From Protea cynaroides (lineage: Eukaryota; Streptophyta; Magnoliopsida; Proteales; Proteaceae), in the NCBI GenBank assembly GCA_028583415.1, contig CM053266.1, positions 2,277,816 to 2,341,815 of the forward strand: a DNA stretch of 64,000 nt. The letters are read 5' to 3'. The notes beneath the pieces are model-generated. The model saw only the letters and a program-made list of their open reading frames with translations. It was not told where the DNA came from and searched no databases. Made by a program: the position numbers and the translations under genes. How positions within the stretch are numbered: the first letter of the stretch is position 1; each line of letters begins with the position of its first letter. This document shows, piece after piece, positions 12,041 through 22,350 of the stretch.

Positions 12041-13480
12041 ATCCAAGGAAGGCTAGTGAAGTAACTAAGACCTTAAGCAAAAAGGGAATTATGAAGTCCG
12101 AAGAAGGACCTAGTATAAATGCTGCCTTATGTTCCGCAGCAACAGATTCAGATTTGGAAGAAGAGTAACATATAATAGAAACTCGTGATGATCCAATTAA
12201 GCAAGAATTTATGGATGAATTTATGGAGCAATAGTTCGATGGTTGCGCTTGTGGCATTAAAAAATCATCTCTAAATTGGTGGATGAAATAAAAGTAGCAA
12301 TTTTGTTATAACTGTATATAAGAATGGTACAAGAAGATTTAGAGAAAGGAAAACCCAAACCTGACTTACTTTGGATGTGAAGACGGTACTCAGATACAAA
12401 GGTAGATTTTGAATACTTGAAGATAAAGACTCGGATATCCTGAAGAGGATAATGATAAGAGCCCATTGTACTCCATATTCAGGATATCCTGTAGTACCAA
12501 TATGTATCATGACCTGAAGAGATAACAAATGTGGGTTAGTGCGTGTTCTAGTGTCTGAATTATCAGTAAGTAAAAACTACAAGACAAAAACCACCATGGT
12601 TTACAATAAAAACTATCGGAGCTAGTCTGAAAGTGGAATCGGATTACAATGAATTATGTCACTGATCTGCCACTAACTATCAGAGCGATTGACGAAGTTT
12701 GGGTGATTGTTGATCGCCTTATGAAAATAGCTCATTCTATTGCTATACGACCTCGGTACGCTTTGGAGCGGCTAACTAAGCTATTTATGGATAATATTGT
12801 CAGATTGAATGGTATGTATAAGAGCCTAGTAACGGTTAGAAACTCATGCTTTATTTTGAAGTTTTGGGAGGATCTACAGAAAACAATGGGGACAAAGTTG
12901 AAGTTTAGTACCGCATTTACCTCAAACCGACGGACAGTCGGAGCAGACTATACAGATCCTAAGAGCTATGCTCCGAGCTTATAAAATTGATTTCAAAGAA
13001 CTTGAGTTGAGAAGTTACTGTGAATTGAAGTTGCTACTAAGCTACCATGTAAATGTCACCTATAAAGCATGATACGGTAGAAATGTCAAACCCCTCAGTT
13101 TTGGAATGAAGTTGGTGAATGAAGAATTTTAAGACCTAAGTCTATGGAGGAAAACTATCGAGTGGTAGACAAGATCAAAGAAAAAGGGCTAAGACAGCTC
13201 AGGATTGTCAGAAGAGACACTAAGACCATGAGTTCGCCATAAGTGACAATGTGTATTTGAAGATATCATTTATGCGTAGTTTGAAACAATTAGACAAGAA
13301 GGGAAAGTCATAATTTATATATGTGTTGGATTTTATAAACTTTGGGGAGACGTAGAAAAGTTGCATATCAATTAGCGTTACCGCTGTCCATGTCTATTGT
13401 GCATGATGTATTTCGTGTGTCACTGTTGAAGAAGTACATTAAGGATCCATATTAAAGGTATTGACCATGAAATCACTGGA
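12041..13480 (+). pseudogene. Integrase remnant of chromovirus A
   Basis: The longest surviving frame in A (12649-12981) covers the first half of the DDE core: VWVIVDRLMK, LERLTKLFMDNIVRL and KFWEDLQKTMG. The second catalytic position reads VTVRNS instead of IVSDRD, so a catalytic aspartate is lost. Roughly 60% amino-acid identity to B integrase by eye. The GPY/F-like end (ALPLSMSIVHDVF) is near 13375-13415. Confidence 0.8.
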
Positions 13481-13700
13481 TTAGATAGAATGTTTAACTA
13501 TTGAAGTGGTACCAGCCTAGTTCACTAGTGGGAAGGTACAATGTTTCCAAAGTCGGGATAATTATTATGTGAAGGTAACCTGGCAAAGACAATACGTGGA
13601 GAAGAGTGCATAGGAGGAAGAAGATGCAATGCGGAAATAGAATTCCCACCTATTGACTCAGAAGTAAATTCAAAATTTTGAGGACAAAATTTATTTTAAG
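13481..13700 (+). pseudogene. Chromodomain remnant of chromovirus A
   Basis: Degenerate version of the C-terminal module of B: sequences for FTSGKVQ...SR, YYVKVTWQ and EEEDAMR can be read with shifts between 13510 and 13640. In chromoviruses this domain binds modified histone tails and guides integration into heterochromatin, which fits the nested insertions here. Confidence 0.6.
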
Positions 13701-13778
13701 GATGGGGGAGTTATAAGATCCGTACTTTCAAATTTCGAGAACGAAATTTCTTTTAAGGGTGGTGGAGTTGTAAGACCC
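13671..13778 (+). repeat. Duplicated polypurine tract / LTR-start segment of A
   Basis: Two ~53 bp units in tandem: the first ends AAGGATGGGGGAGTTATAAGATCCGTA, the second AAGGGTGGTGGAGTTGTAAGACCCGC, written here as the purine tract plus the first LTR bases. The second is the functional junction (LTR starts at 13769). The first contains a decayed copy of the LTR start, so the junction was duplicated. Confidence 0.7.
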
Positions 13779-16076
13779 GCACGCCACGAACCCGGCCTAA
13801 CCTTACATTTCGTGTCGGGACCCGTCTACATATCATGGTCGAGCCAAGTGGACCAAGTGTGTGAAGAAACCCAAGACCCAATATGAAAATTTACCCAAAA
13901 ACAGTCAAAATGAGGGTAGGGTCGTAGGTTTTAACAGGCAGGTCCGACCCTCCCATCGCCCCTCACCATCGACCCTCAACCATGGGTTGCAGGGTCTATG
14001 AGTTGTCCGACCCTCCCATCGACCCTCACCATCGACCCTCGGCATTCGGGAAAAACAGCACGAACCGAAAATTGAGAAACCTTCCTAATTTCGATTGGAA
14101 ACTTTCCTAAACTCAATGGGACTTATTTTGGGAGGTTTTACTCTATAAATAGGATGTCCCTAAGCCTCTTTCACTCCTTTTACAACCCTAATTGGATTGA
14201 GAGAAAGAGAAGAGAAGGAAGAGAAGAAGAGAAGGAAAACTTGAAGAAAAGGCTAAGGAAGAAGTGGAAATTCAGAGGAACTCTGAATCTCAGCAAACCT
14301 AAGGTATGAATACGTTTCCCATGATTTATTTAAGACTTTAGAATGGTTTATGAGGAGGATATGACTTAGAAGAAACCCAAATCATCCATCCATGGCAAGG
14401 TTTTCATGAAAAACCATGGAGGAGATCATTAAAATCATGTAGGTGAATAAAGTATAGTTCTAAACCATAGAACATGTATAGAATGGATTGTGGAAGTAAG
14501 CCATAGGACCTAACCATGAAAGAGAGAACGGAATCTGATATTTTCGATTCAAACCATGGAGGGTCGCACCTAGGGTCGATGGCATATCCGACTCTAGCAT
14601 CGACCCTCAGTGTTCAGAAAGTTCAGATAAGGGGGAGGGTTGCACCCAGGGTCGATCATGACTCCGACCCTACCTCCGACCCTCAGTTAACAGAATGGTT
14701 TTTAAATTCCGAATAAATTTTAATTAAATTTTATCGACTTTGTTAGGTCTTCTAGCAATATAATAACATTATAAAGGTGATTCTAAAGCTTTGAAAAGTA
14801 TCTATTAGCAAGCTAAGGTGAGGAACCTTAACCCCAAACTAAATTGGTTAATAATAAACTGTTTTCTATTTCTTGAGTCCTATGCTATGCTTGACTCTAT
14901 GTGAATATGTTTGTAATGTGCATACAACATGCCATCCAATATTTCTATTACTTGTTCATGCATATTTACTTTATTGTTTATAACATGATGATGATGATGA
15001 TGATAGGAATAGGCATGTGCTTGTATGTGTATGGTTGATGTGCTTGATGCGAGCGAGTATCAGGGGAGGTGTGATGAGAACGTCAATAAACGTTAACCTT
15101 TGGCGGGTCTCAGCACTTTAGCTCTATCTCTAACTCAAGTCTTGTGCATTGGCATCGTCGTATCGCCATTACTTTAGCAGAACTATTATGTCGTAGAGTA
15201 TCAGGGGAGGTGGTCTCGGTCCTTGTAGTCTCTGACTCTACCGGGGGGCCTTAGCTCTATCTCTATGGACATTCTGAGGGATGCTGGGGTGAGGCCTTGG
15301 ATACACTATTTAGCATTAGGATTGGTTAGTTGGGAGCCCAGTTTGCAGCCCTCGCCAACAGGGGCTTACGTGTTGGTATGGCACTATATAGCAATAAACG
15401 TAACCTTTGTTATATAATGTTCATGATTGGGTGCATGTGAGTTGACGATAAACGTGATCTTCGGGTAACGTCACACACTCGTGTATAGAGGCGGAGTCAA
15501 TAAACGCGACCTTTGGCTCCCTAAACCTTTCTATTGCATACTGCAAACTTTATATACCAGACCAAAGATATAAATTGATTTTTTTTACATGCATTTGTAT
15601 TGTTGCATTTTTTTGGCTACTCACTGAGCTCAAGTTGGAGAGCTGACCCTCGCGCGTGCAATTCTTTTTAGTTTCTAATGTTGCAGGTACTATGATTGAA
15701 GATTATGTCGGCACGCCAACATATGAACATGTGGAGGCTATGAATGAGCAAGCTGTGGAGAACGAACATGGTTCGTTACGTGAGCGTTTCAGCGATGGAT
15801 ACGTTTAGTGTTTAGTTTTCGTATTTGGATATTGTAATATGTATTAAGTTATGTTTTGGTTACTTGGAAATAAATGTAATATTAATTATTTATCATGTTT
15901 AGACCTCAGTTCATTATCTGTAAGACTTCTGCTATTTATTTTATTACCTCTGATTAATGTGGAATGTGTTTTGGTTTATCATATGTGGGATAGCCTATTT
16001 TGAGATCCTGGTTGAACCGTTGGTTTGCTGACGGTTCATCACATCGTTCTGAATGGTGCGGAATTGGGGTGTGACA
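13769..16076 (+). repeat. 3' LTR of chromovirus A
   Basis: TGTAAGACCCGC to GGGGTGTGACA, 2308 bp, collinear with 5850-8156. TATA box at 14144-14151. Differences from the 5' LTR are mostly single transitions. The four AATAAACG...ACCTTTG motifs are present (first at about 15083). It lies in inverted orientation to solo LTR G, 996 bp away. Confidence 0.92.
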
Positions 16077-16110
16077 TGATCTCCATGTCCTCCTATTTGT
16101 TTTCATATGT

Positions 16111-16650
16111 GCCAAAGAGTGGTCTGTCGTGATATATAAACACTGGGGTATGGATGCATTCTTTTGAGAGAGTTAGATTTAATCATGTCATTCCCATCTG
16201 AATCAAAGACGGTCTGTCGTGATATACAGACACTGGGGTATGGATGCATTCTTTTGAGAGAGTTAGATTTAATCATGTCATTCCCATCTGAATCAAAGAG
16301 TGATCTGTCGTGATATACAGACACTGGGGTATGGATGCATTCTTTTGAGAGATTTAGATTTAATCATGTTATTCCCATCTGAACCAAAGAGTGGTCAGTC
16401 GTGATATACAGACACTGGGGTATGGATGCAATCTTTTGAGGATGTTAGATTTAATAATGTCATTCCCATCTGAACCAAAGAGTGGTATGTCGTGATATAC
16501 AGACACTGGGGTATGGATGCATTCTTTTCGAGGGAGTCAGATTCAATCATGTCATTCCCATCTGAACCAAAACGTGGTCTACCATGATATACAGACATTG
16601 CGGTATGGATGTGTTTTGTTAAGTGGAGTCAAACTCAAATCATGTTGCCT
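16111..16650 (+). repeat. 91 bp tandem array in the Ogre-like element
   Basis: Six units. The phrase GGTCTGTCGTGATATACAGA or close variants starts at 16121, 16211, 16302, 16393, 16484 and 16575, so the period is 90-91 bp. Units share ACACTGGGGTATGGATGCATTC and CATGTCATTCCCATCTGAA. The last unit is the most divergent. Tandem arrays of this kind in the 3' untranslated part are a known trait of Tat elements. Confidence 0.92.
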
Positions 16651-17067
16651 CAACTATATGTGTCGCCCTGCGTGTTATTGCTGGATTTGCTTAAGCACTA
16701 AGCAGTCAATCTTGGAATCATAGATAATTTTGATTGGGAGAGCATCTCTGTTCAATCACCCTTCATATGCTTCTTTTCTTCCTCCCGTCTGTTAGAGGGA
16801 ACTTGTTTTCATTTTGTACCTGTTGCTGTTCGATTGTTTAATCATAATCATTTGTATTTGGAAGATTGATCTAGTATTTCCTCAAGTCTCATGGTTGAGA
16901 AATTCAACTACTGTTTTAAGAGAATCTTGATCTTGTTGCAAGGGTGCGGCCGAATTCATGTATTACTCAAATCTTGTGAAGGTGTAAAATTTCTGAGTAG
17001 CTTACATCTTTGGATCATGGGCTTGATCTATATCTCTTTTGTTACTTGCTGGGCTATTTTGTCAATT
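16651..17067 (+). other. Ogre-like internal sequence between the 91 bp array and solo LTR G
   Basis: About 420 bp of unique sequence, T-rich, stops in all frames, no feature recognised. Confidence 0.5.
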
Positions 17068-17072
17068 TGATC

Positions 17073-19364
17073 TGTCACAACCCAATTCTGCACCAACCAG
17101 AATGGTGTGATGAACCGTCAATAAATCAACGGTTTAACCAGGATCTCAAAATAGACTATCCCACATATGATAAACCAAAATACATTCCACATTAATCAGA
17201 GGTAATAAAATAAATAGCGGAAGTCTTACAGATAATGAACTGAGGTCTAATCATGATAAATAATTAATATTTCAATTATTTTCAAGTAACCAAAACATAA
17301 TACATATTACAATATCCAAATACGAAATCTAAACACTAAACGTATCCACCATTGAAACGCTCTCTTAACGAACCATGTTCGTCCTCCACAGCTTGCTCAT
17401 CATAGCCACCACATGTTCATATGTTGGCGTGTCGACATAATCTTCAATCATAGTGCCTGCAACGTCAGAAACTAAAAAGAATTGAGCGCGCGAGGGTTAG
17501 CTCTCCAACTTGAGCTCAGTGAGTAAACAAAACAATGCAACAAACATATGCATGCATTCAATTCATATCTTTGGTCTGGTATATAAGTTTGCAATGTGCT
17601 ATAGAAAGGATAGGTGGCCGCCGCACCTCTATACACGAGTGTGTGGAAACGCCCAATGAAAACGGCACTGTCGCCCCACATGCACCCACCATGGACAATA
17701 TACACCCCATGAAAACGGCATGGCTGTACCGGTTGCCCATACCAACATGTAAGCCCCTGTTGGCGAGGGCTTGCAAACTGGGCTCGCAACTAACCAACCC
17801 TAATGTCAAACAATGTATCCAAGGCCTCACCCCAGCATCCCTCAATACATCCATAGAGATAGAGCTAGGGTCTGGTGACCAGACTGAACCACAATGCCAC
17901 GTCCCCCCCCTGATGCCCTACGACATATTAGTTCCGCTAAGGTAATGGTGATACGACGAGGTTAGTGGACAAGACTTGAGTAGAGATAGAGCTAGAGTCT
18001 GGTGACCAGGCTGAACCACAATGCCACGTCCTCCCCTTGATGCTCCAGTTGCATTAAGCACACTAACACTTGCTTAGTGGACATGACTTGAATAGACCAT
18101 GGCACAATATACCCCGATGAGAACGGCATCGAAGTACCGGTTGATACCATCCCTTCCCGCACCATGTACACCAGCCAAACACAAACATTCACATGCCTAT
18201 TCCTACCATCATCAACATCATCATGTTATAATCAGAAAATTTAAATATGCATGAACAGTAATAATAGAAATATTGGATGACATGTTGAATGCACATTACA
18301 AGCATATACGCATATCACAATCATGGTATTGGACTTAAGAAATAAAAATAGTTTGTTATTAACCAATTAGTTTAGGTCTTGTTCCCTCACCTTAGCTTGT
18401 TAATAGATCCTCTTCCAAGCTTTAGAATCACCTTTATAATGTTATTATATTGCTAGAAGACCTAACAAAGTCGATAGAATTTAATTAGAATTAATTTCGA
18501 ATTTAAAAACCATCCTGTTAACTGAGGGTCGATGCTAGGGTCGGATCAGCCATCGACCCTAGGTGCGACCCTCCATGGTTTGAGTCGAAAATATCAGATT
18601 TTGTTCTCTCTTTCATGGTTGGGTCCTATGGCTTACTTCCACAATTCATTCTATACATGTTCTATGGTTTAGAACTATACTTTATTCACCTACATGATTT
18701 TAATGATCTCCTCCATGGTTTTCCATGAAAACCTAATCATAGATGGATGATTTGGGTTTCTTCTAAGTCATATCCTTTTCATAAACCATTCTAAAGTCTT
18801 AAATAAATCATGGGAAATGTATTCATACCTTAGTTTTGCTGAGATTCATAGTTTCCTCTGAATTTCCTCTTCTTCCTTAGCCTTTTCTTCAAGTTTTCCT
18901 TCTCTTCTTCTCTTCCTTCTCTTCTCTTTCTCTCAATCCAATTAGGGTTGTAAAAGGAGTGAAAGAGGCTTAGGGACGTCCTATTTATAGAGTAAAACCT
19001 CCCAAAATAAGTCCCGTTGAGTTTAGGAAAGGTTCCAATTGAAATTAGGAAGGTTTCCTAATTTTTGGTTCGTGCTATTTTTTTCCGAATGCCTAGGGTC
19101 GATGGGAGGGTAGATGGGAGGGTCGGACAACTCATAGACCCTGCGACCCATGGTTGAGGGTCGATGGTGAGGGTCGATGGGAGGGTCGGACCTGCCTGTT
19201 AAAACCTGCGACCCTACCCTCATTTTGACTGTTTTTGAGCAAATTTTCATACTGGGTCTTGGGTTTCTTCACACACTTGGTCCACTTGGTTCGACCATCA
19301 TATGTAGACGGGTCACGACACGAAATGTAAGGTTGGAGCATGTTCGTGGTGTGCGGGTCTTACA
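17073..19364 (-). mobile_element. Solo LTR G of a chromovirus (A subfamily), inverted
   Basis: TGTCACAACCC to GGGTCTTACA on the + strand is the reverse complement of an A-type LTR, 2292 bp, flanked by exact TGATC duplications (17068-17072 and 19365-19369). No primer site or purine tract lies next to it, so it is a product of LTR-LTR recombination. The TATA box (reverse) is at 18982-18989. The U3 motif cluster AGGGTCGATGGGAGGG... is at 19093-19215 and the second cluster is near 18525-18570. Confidence 0.92.
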
Positions 19365-19369
19365 TGATC

Positions 19370-19684
19370 TGCCTCTATGGTTAACTGAAAGATCTACCAA
19401 TTTTAGTGTCTCCTGCTCCTGGTTAGGACGAGCGAGCCATTGTGGTTCTATTTAGAGCTTTATCTGTAGCCCTTCCAAACCATGTTCGAGAGCCTTAGGG
19501 TCATTCTGGTTGTGTTTTGTTGTGTTAATGTTGCTTCTCCTTAAATGATGCTTACATTTCGTGCTCAATGTGTTTAACTCTTGATGATGGCAATCAGTTT
19601 GAGGTTTATTATCATCTGTGAATTTAGGCATTTGATTGCCAATTAATATTTGGATTTGGCTTTGTTGTTGAGCTATCTCGTTGT
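19370..19684 (+). other. Ogre-like internal sequence before the 115 bp array
   Basis: About 315 bp with no recognisable gene or repeat; belongs to the Ogre-like element because the TGATC target site joins 17067 to 19370. Confidence 0.5.
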
Positions 19685-20300
19685 AGTGTTGGTCTTAGTG
19701 TACCTTGGGTTTAGTGGGCCTCAGACGTGATTAGTGATTTTGGACACAACCCTCTTGTTTGTCACTTTTTGACATCTATCATTGCATTGTTTTGGTTGTT
19801 GCATTGGTCTTAGTGTACCTTGGGTTTAGTGGGCCTCAGACCTGATTAGTGGTTTTAGACACAACCCTCTTGTTTGTCACCTTTTGACGCCTGTCATTCC
19901 ATTGCTTTGATTGTTGCATTGGTCTTTTTATACCTTGGGTTTAGTGGGCCTCAGACCTAATTAGTAGTTTTGGACACAACCCTCTTGTTTGTCACCTTTT
20001 GACATCTGTCGTTGCATTATTTTGGCTGTTGCATTGATTTTCGTATATCTTGGTTTTAGTGGGCCTCAGACCTGATTAGGGATTTTGGACACAACCCTCT
20101 TGTTTGTCATCTTTTGACATCTATCATTGCATTGTTTTGGTTGTTGCATTGGTTTTCATATATTTTGGGTTTAGTGGGCCTCTCGCCTGATCGATGGCTT
20201 TGGGCACAACCCTCTTCTTTGTCAACTTTTGACATCTGTTATTGCATTGTTTTTGTTGTTGTATTGGTTTTCATACACCTTGGGCTAAGACCTCACCCGG
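19685..20300 (+). repeat. 115 bp tandem array in the Ogre-like element
   Basis: Unit landmarks (GGTCTTAGTG or GGTTTTCATA variants before ACCTTGGGTTTAGTGGGCCTC) lie at 19691, 19806, 19921, 20036, 20151 and 20266, an exact 115 bp step. Units also share GGACACAACCCTCTTGTTTG and TTTTGACATCTGTCATTGC. Five full units plus a partial one. Confidence 0.95.
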
Positions 20301-20514
20301 TTCAATGAGTAGTCGCATTTGGGGTTTCGTAGCAATTATTTTGTTGGCCCCCCTCCTTGTGCAGTTGTCAAATGTGTTTATTTTGGGACTTGTTCCGTGT
20401 AGGTGCGGGAGAGTTCGCCTTGTTGGGGTTTGTTCTGTGACATGTAGGAAGACCCGCTTTATTTCGACTGGTCTTGAGGGTCATCAAGCTGATTTAGCTG
20501 CTACTCAAGATAGT

Positions 20515-21030
20515 TGTCTTCCCCGAGCGGTTCCACAAAATGCATGAAAGCTCACCTTCGATTCTAACTTTGGGGCTCGAGTGTGCGAGGTGTCAGTTTC
20601 GCTTTTGAGATTTGATTCCTTTGTTCGGGAATAATCTCCCCGAGCAGTTCCGTGAAATGCGTGAAAGCTCACCTTCGATTCTGACTTTGGGGCTCGCATG
20701 TGCGAGGTGTCAGTTTCGCTTTTGAGATTTGATTTCTTTGTTCGGAAATAATCTCCCCGAGCGGTTCCGCAAAATGTGTGAAAGTTCGTCTTCAATTCTG
20801 ACTTTGGGGCTCGCGTGTGCGAGGTGTCAGTTTCACTTTTGAGATTTGATTCCTTTGTTAGGGAATAATCTCCCCGAGCAGTTCCGCGAAATGCGTAAAA
20901 GCTCGCCTTATATTCTGACTTTGGGGTTCGCGTGTGTGAGGTATCAGTTTCGCTTTTGAGATTGGATTCCTTTGTTCGAGAATAATCTCCCCGAGCGGTT
21001 CCGCGAAATGCGTGAAAGCTCGCCTTTTGT
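20515..21030 (+). repeat. 117 bp tandem array in the Ogre-like element
   Basis: CCCCGAGCGGTTCC(G/A)C starts at 20521, 20638, 20755, 20872 and 20989, an exact 117 bp step. Units carry GCTCACCTTCGATTCTGACT and GAGGTGTCAGTTTCGCTTTT. Four full units plus a partial one. A reverse-strand frame stays open across it only because the unit length is a multiple of three. Confidence 0.95.
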
Positions 21031-21174
21031 TTTTCGAGTTCGTTTTGAGAGTTCCAAGGTCGCCATGACCACTACTCAAGAGAACCCGTATTCTTTTTTT
21101 TTTAGCTTTCCAATAATGGTTGTGGCAAAATTGGGGTCTTCTTGTCTTCAGTCTCAATTAGTGTAATTTCGACT

Positions 21175-21187
21175 GAAGAGGGGTATC
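21175..21187 (+). other. Polypurine tract of the Ogre-like element
   Basis: GAAGAGGGGTATC immediately precedes TGTCAGCACC, the 3' LTR start. It is the expected plus-strand primer; the trailing TATC is unusual but such short spacers occur in Tat elements. Confidence 0.6.
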
Positions 21188-21429
21188 TGTCAGCACCTAG
21201 ATTTTTCCACTGCGGGGATCCCCGCTCTCATTGGGGTACCATACGCAATGAGTGGGATGTATTAAAAAAATAAAATAAATAATAATAATAATTAAAAAAA
21301 AGAGAAAAAAAATGTAATAAAAAAATTGGTATATATATATATATATACTTTTTCTGTAAAATGAAAAAAGGGTGGGGGTAGTTTGGGTATAAAAGTAAAA
21401 AAAAATAATATATATATAAAAGGGGGGGG

Positions 21430-22350
21430 GGGGAAACAATCTCGATCCCTAAAAGAAGGGATCGAAAACCAAAAAAAAAAAAAAAGAATAGAAAAGAAAA
21501 GAGCAGAAGAGAAACAGAGCGGGAGAGAGAGGAAGAGGGAGAGGTTGTAGGGAAGAGGGAGGTCGACACCTCACCCCCTCTTTCCTGAATTTCCTCCCCC
21601 AAAACCGCCGGTCTCCCGGCCTCAAAACCCCCCCCATTGACACCTCACCAAGGGGCTTGATCCCTTGGCGGGTATAAGAAGGAGCTGCTGCACAAGAGAA
21701 AGGGGAGGAAAGAAAAAAAAAAAGAAGAAAAAAATCAGAGCAGAAGAGAAATCAGAGAGAGAGGAGGGAAAGAAGAGAGGAGGAAGAGAAATCAGAGAGA
21801 GGGAGAAGAAAGAAGAAGAAGGGAGAAGAAAGAGAAGAGGAGCGAAAGAAGAAGGAGAAGGCGGCGGCAGCAGCGAGAGGAGGAAGAAGAAGTAGCCGGA
21901 AGGAGAGGGGAAAAAAAAGAAAGAGAAGAAAAGCAGAACAGAAGAGAGAAGAAAGAAGAAGAAGGGAGAAGAAAGAGAAGAAGAAAGAAGAGGAAGGAGG
22001 CGGCAGCAGAGCTGCTGGCCCAAGAGAAAAAAAAAGTAGAAAGAAGGGGAAGAAGAAGGCGGCAGCAGAGCCGCCGCCACCGAAGGAAAAAAAAACCAGA
22101 AAAAAAGAAATCATGGGAGAAAAGAGAGAGCAGGAGAAGAAGGAAGAGAAAAGAAGAAAAAGGAAGAAAGCAGCGGCAGTGCTGCTGCTGCCGTGGAGGA
22201 AGGAAAAGCAGCACCATCGCTGCCGGTCCAAGAAAAAAAAAATCAGTAGAGAGGAAGGGCGGACAGAAGCAGAAAAAAAAAATCAAGAGGGGAGAGTGAG
22301 AAGCAGTGAGGAAAGTCGAGATTGAGAGAGGGAGCCGCAGCTGAAGAGGA
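21430..22350 (+). repeat. AG-rich low-complexity tract in the Ogre LTR
   Basis: Nearly pure purine on the + strand with GAGAGAAGAAAG and GGCGGCAGCAG modules repeated (for example 21858, 21995, 22050). Reverse-strand frames of up to 164 codons here are F/S/L/P-rich artefacts of the composition. The corresponding CT-rich tract in solo LTR F (47500-48340) suggests a conserved U3/leader feature of this lineage. Confidence 0.85.

Larger units (their letters stand above)
5850..16076 (+). mobile_element. Chromovirus A (Tekay/Del-like), two LTRs, decayed interior
   Basis: Flanked by an exact 5 bp duplication TGATC (5845-5849 and 16077-16081), interrupting the Ogre-like element. The LTRs are 2307 and 2308 bp, about 2% different over the roughly 500 bp compared, mostly transitions. 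The interior carries an initiator-Met primer site, a remnant of the antisense gene, a gag fragment, and protease, RT, RNase H, integrase and chromodomain remnants in standard order, all broken by many stops and indels. The contrast between young LTRs and an old-looking interior suggests the element was already defective when copied. Confidence 0.9.

Noticed and set aside
16103..16598. Regular repeats that might suggest a CRISPR array
   Set aside because: Whole 91 bp units are repeated with no unique spacers; plant nuclear sequence; it is a tandem array in a Tat element.
17535..17945. 136-codon open frame in solo LTR G and similar 60-100 codon frames at 24837, 34327, 38441 and 59179
   Set aside because: They cover the conserved LTR block on the strand opposite to transcription; conservation is at the nucleotide level and frames differ between copies.
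19093..19135. Runs of GGG that could form a G-quadruplex in solo LTR G
   Set aside because: The runs are part of the GGGTCGAT motif cluster; equivalent clusters in D and C lack GGG runs, so quadruplex formation is not the conserved property.
20505..21157. Reverse-strand frames with a repeated 39-residue unit, resembling a repeat protein
   Set aside because: Direct translation of the 117 bp tandem array; unit length divisible by three keeps it open; no start context or homologue.
21622..22286. Overlapping reverse-strand open frames of 124-164 codons
   Set aside because: They lie in an almost pure purine/pyrimidine tract; the products are F/S/L/P-only, the frames exist because stop codons are rare in such composition.
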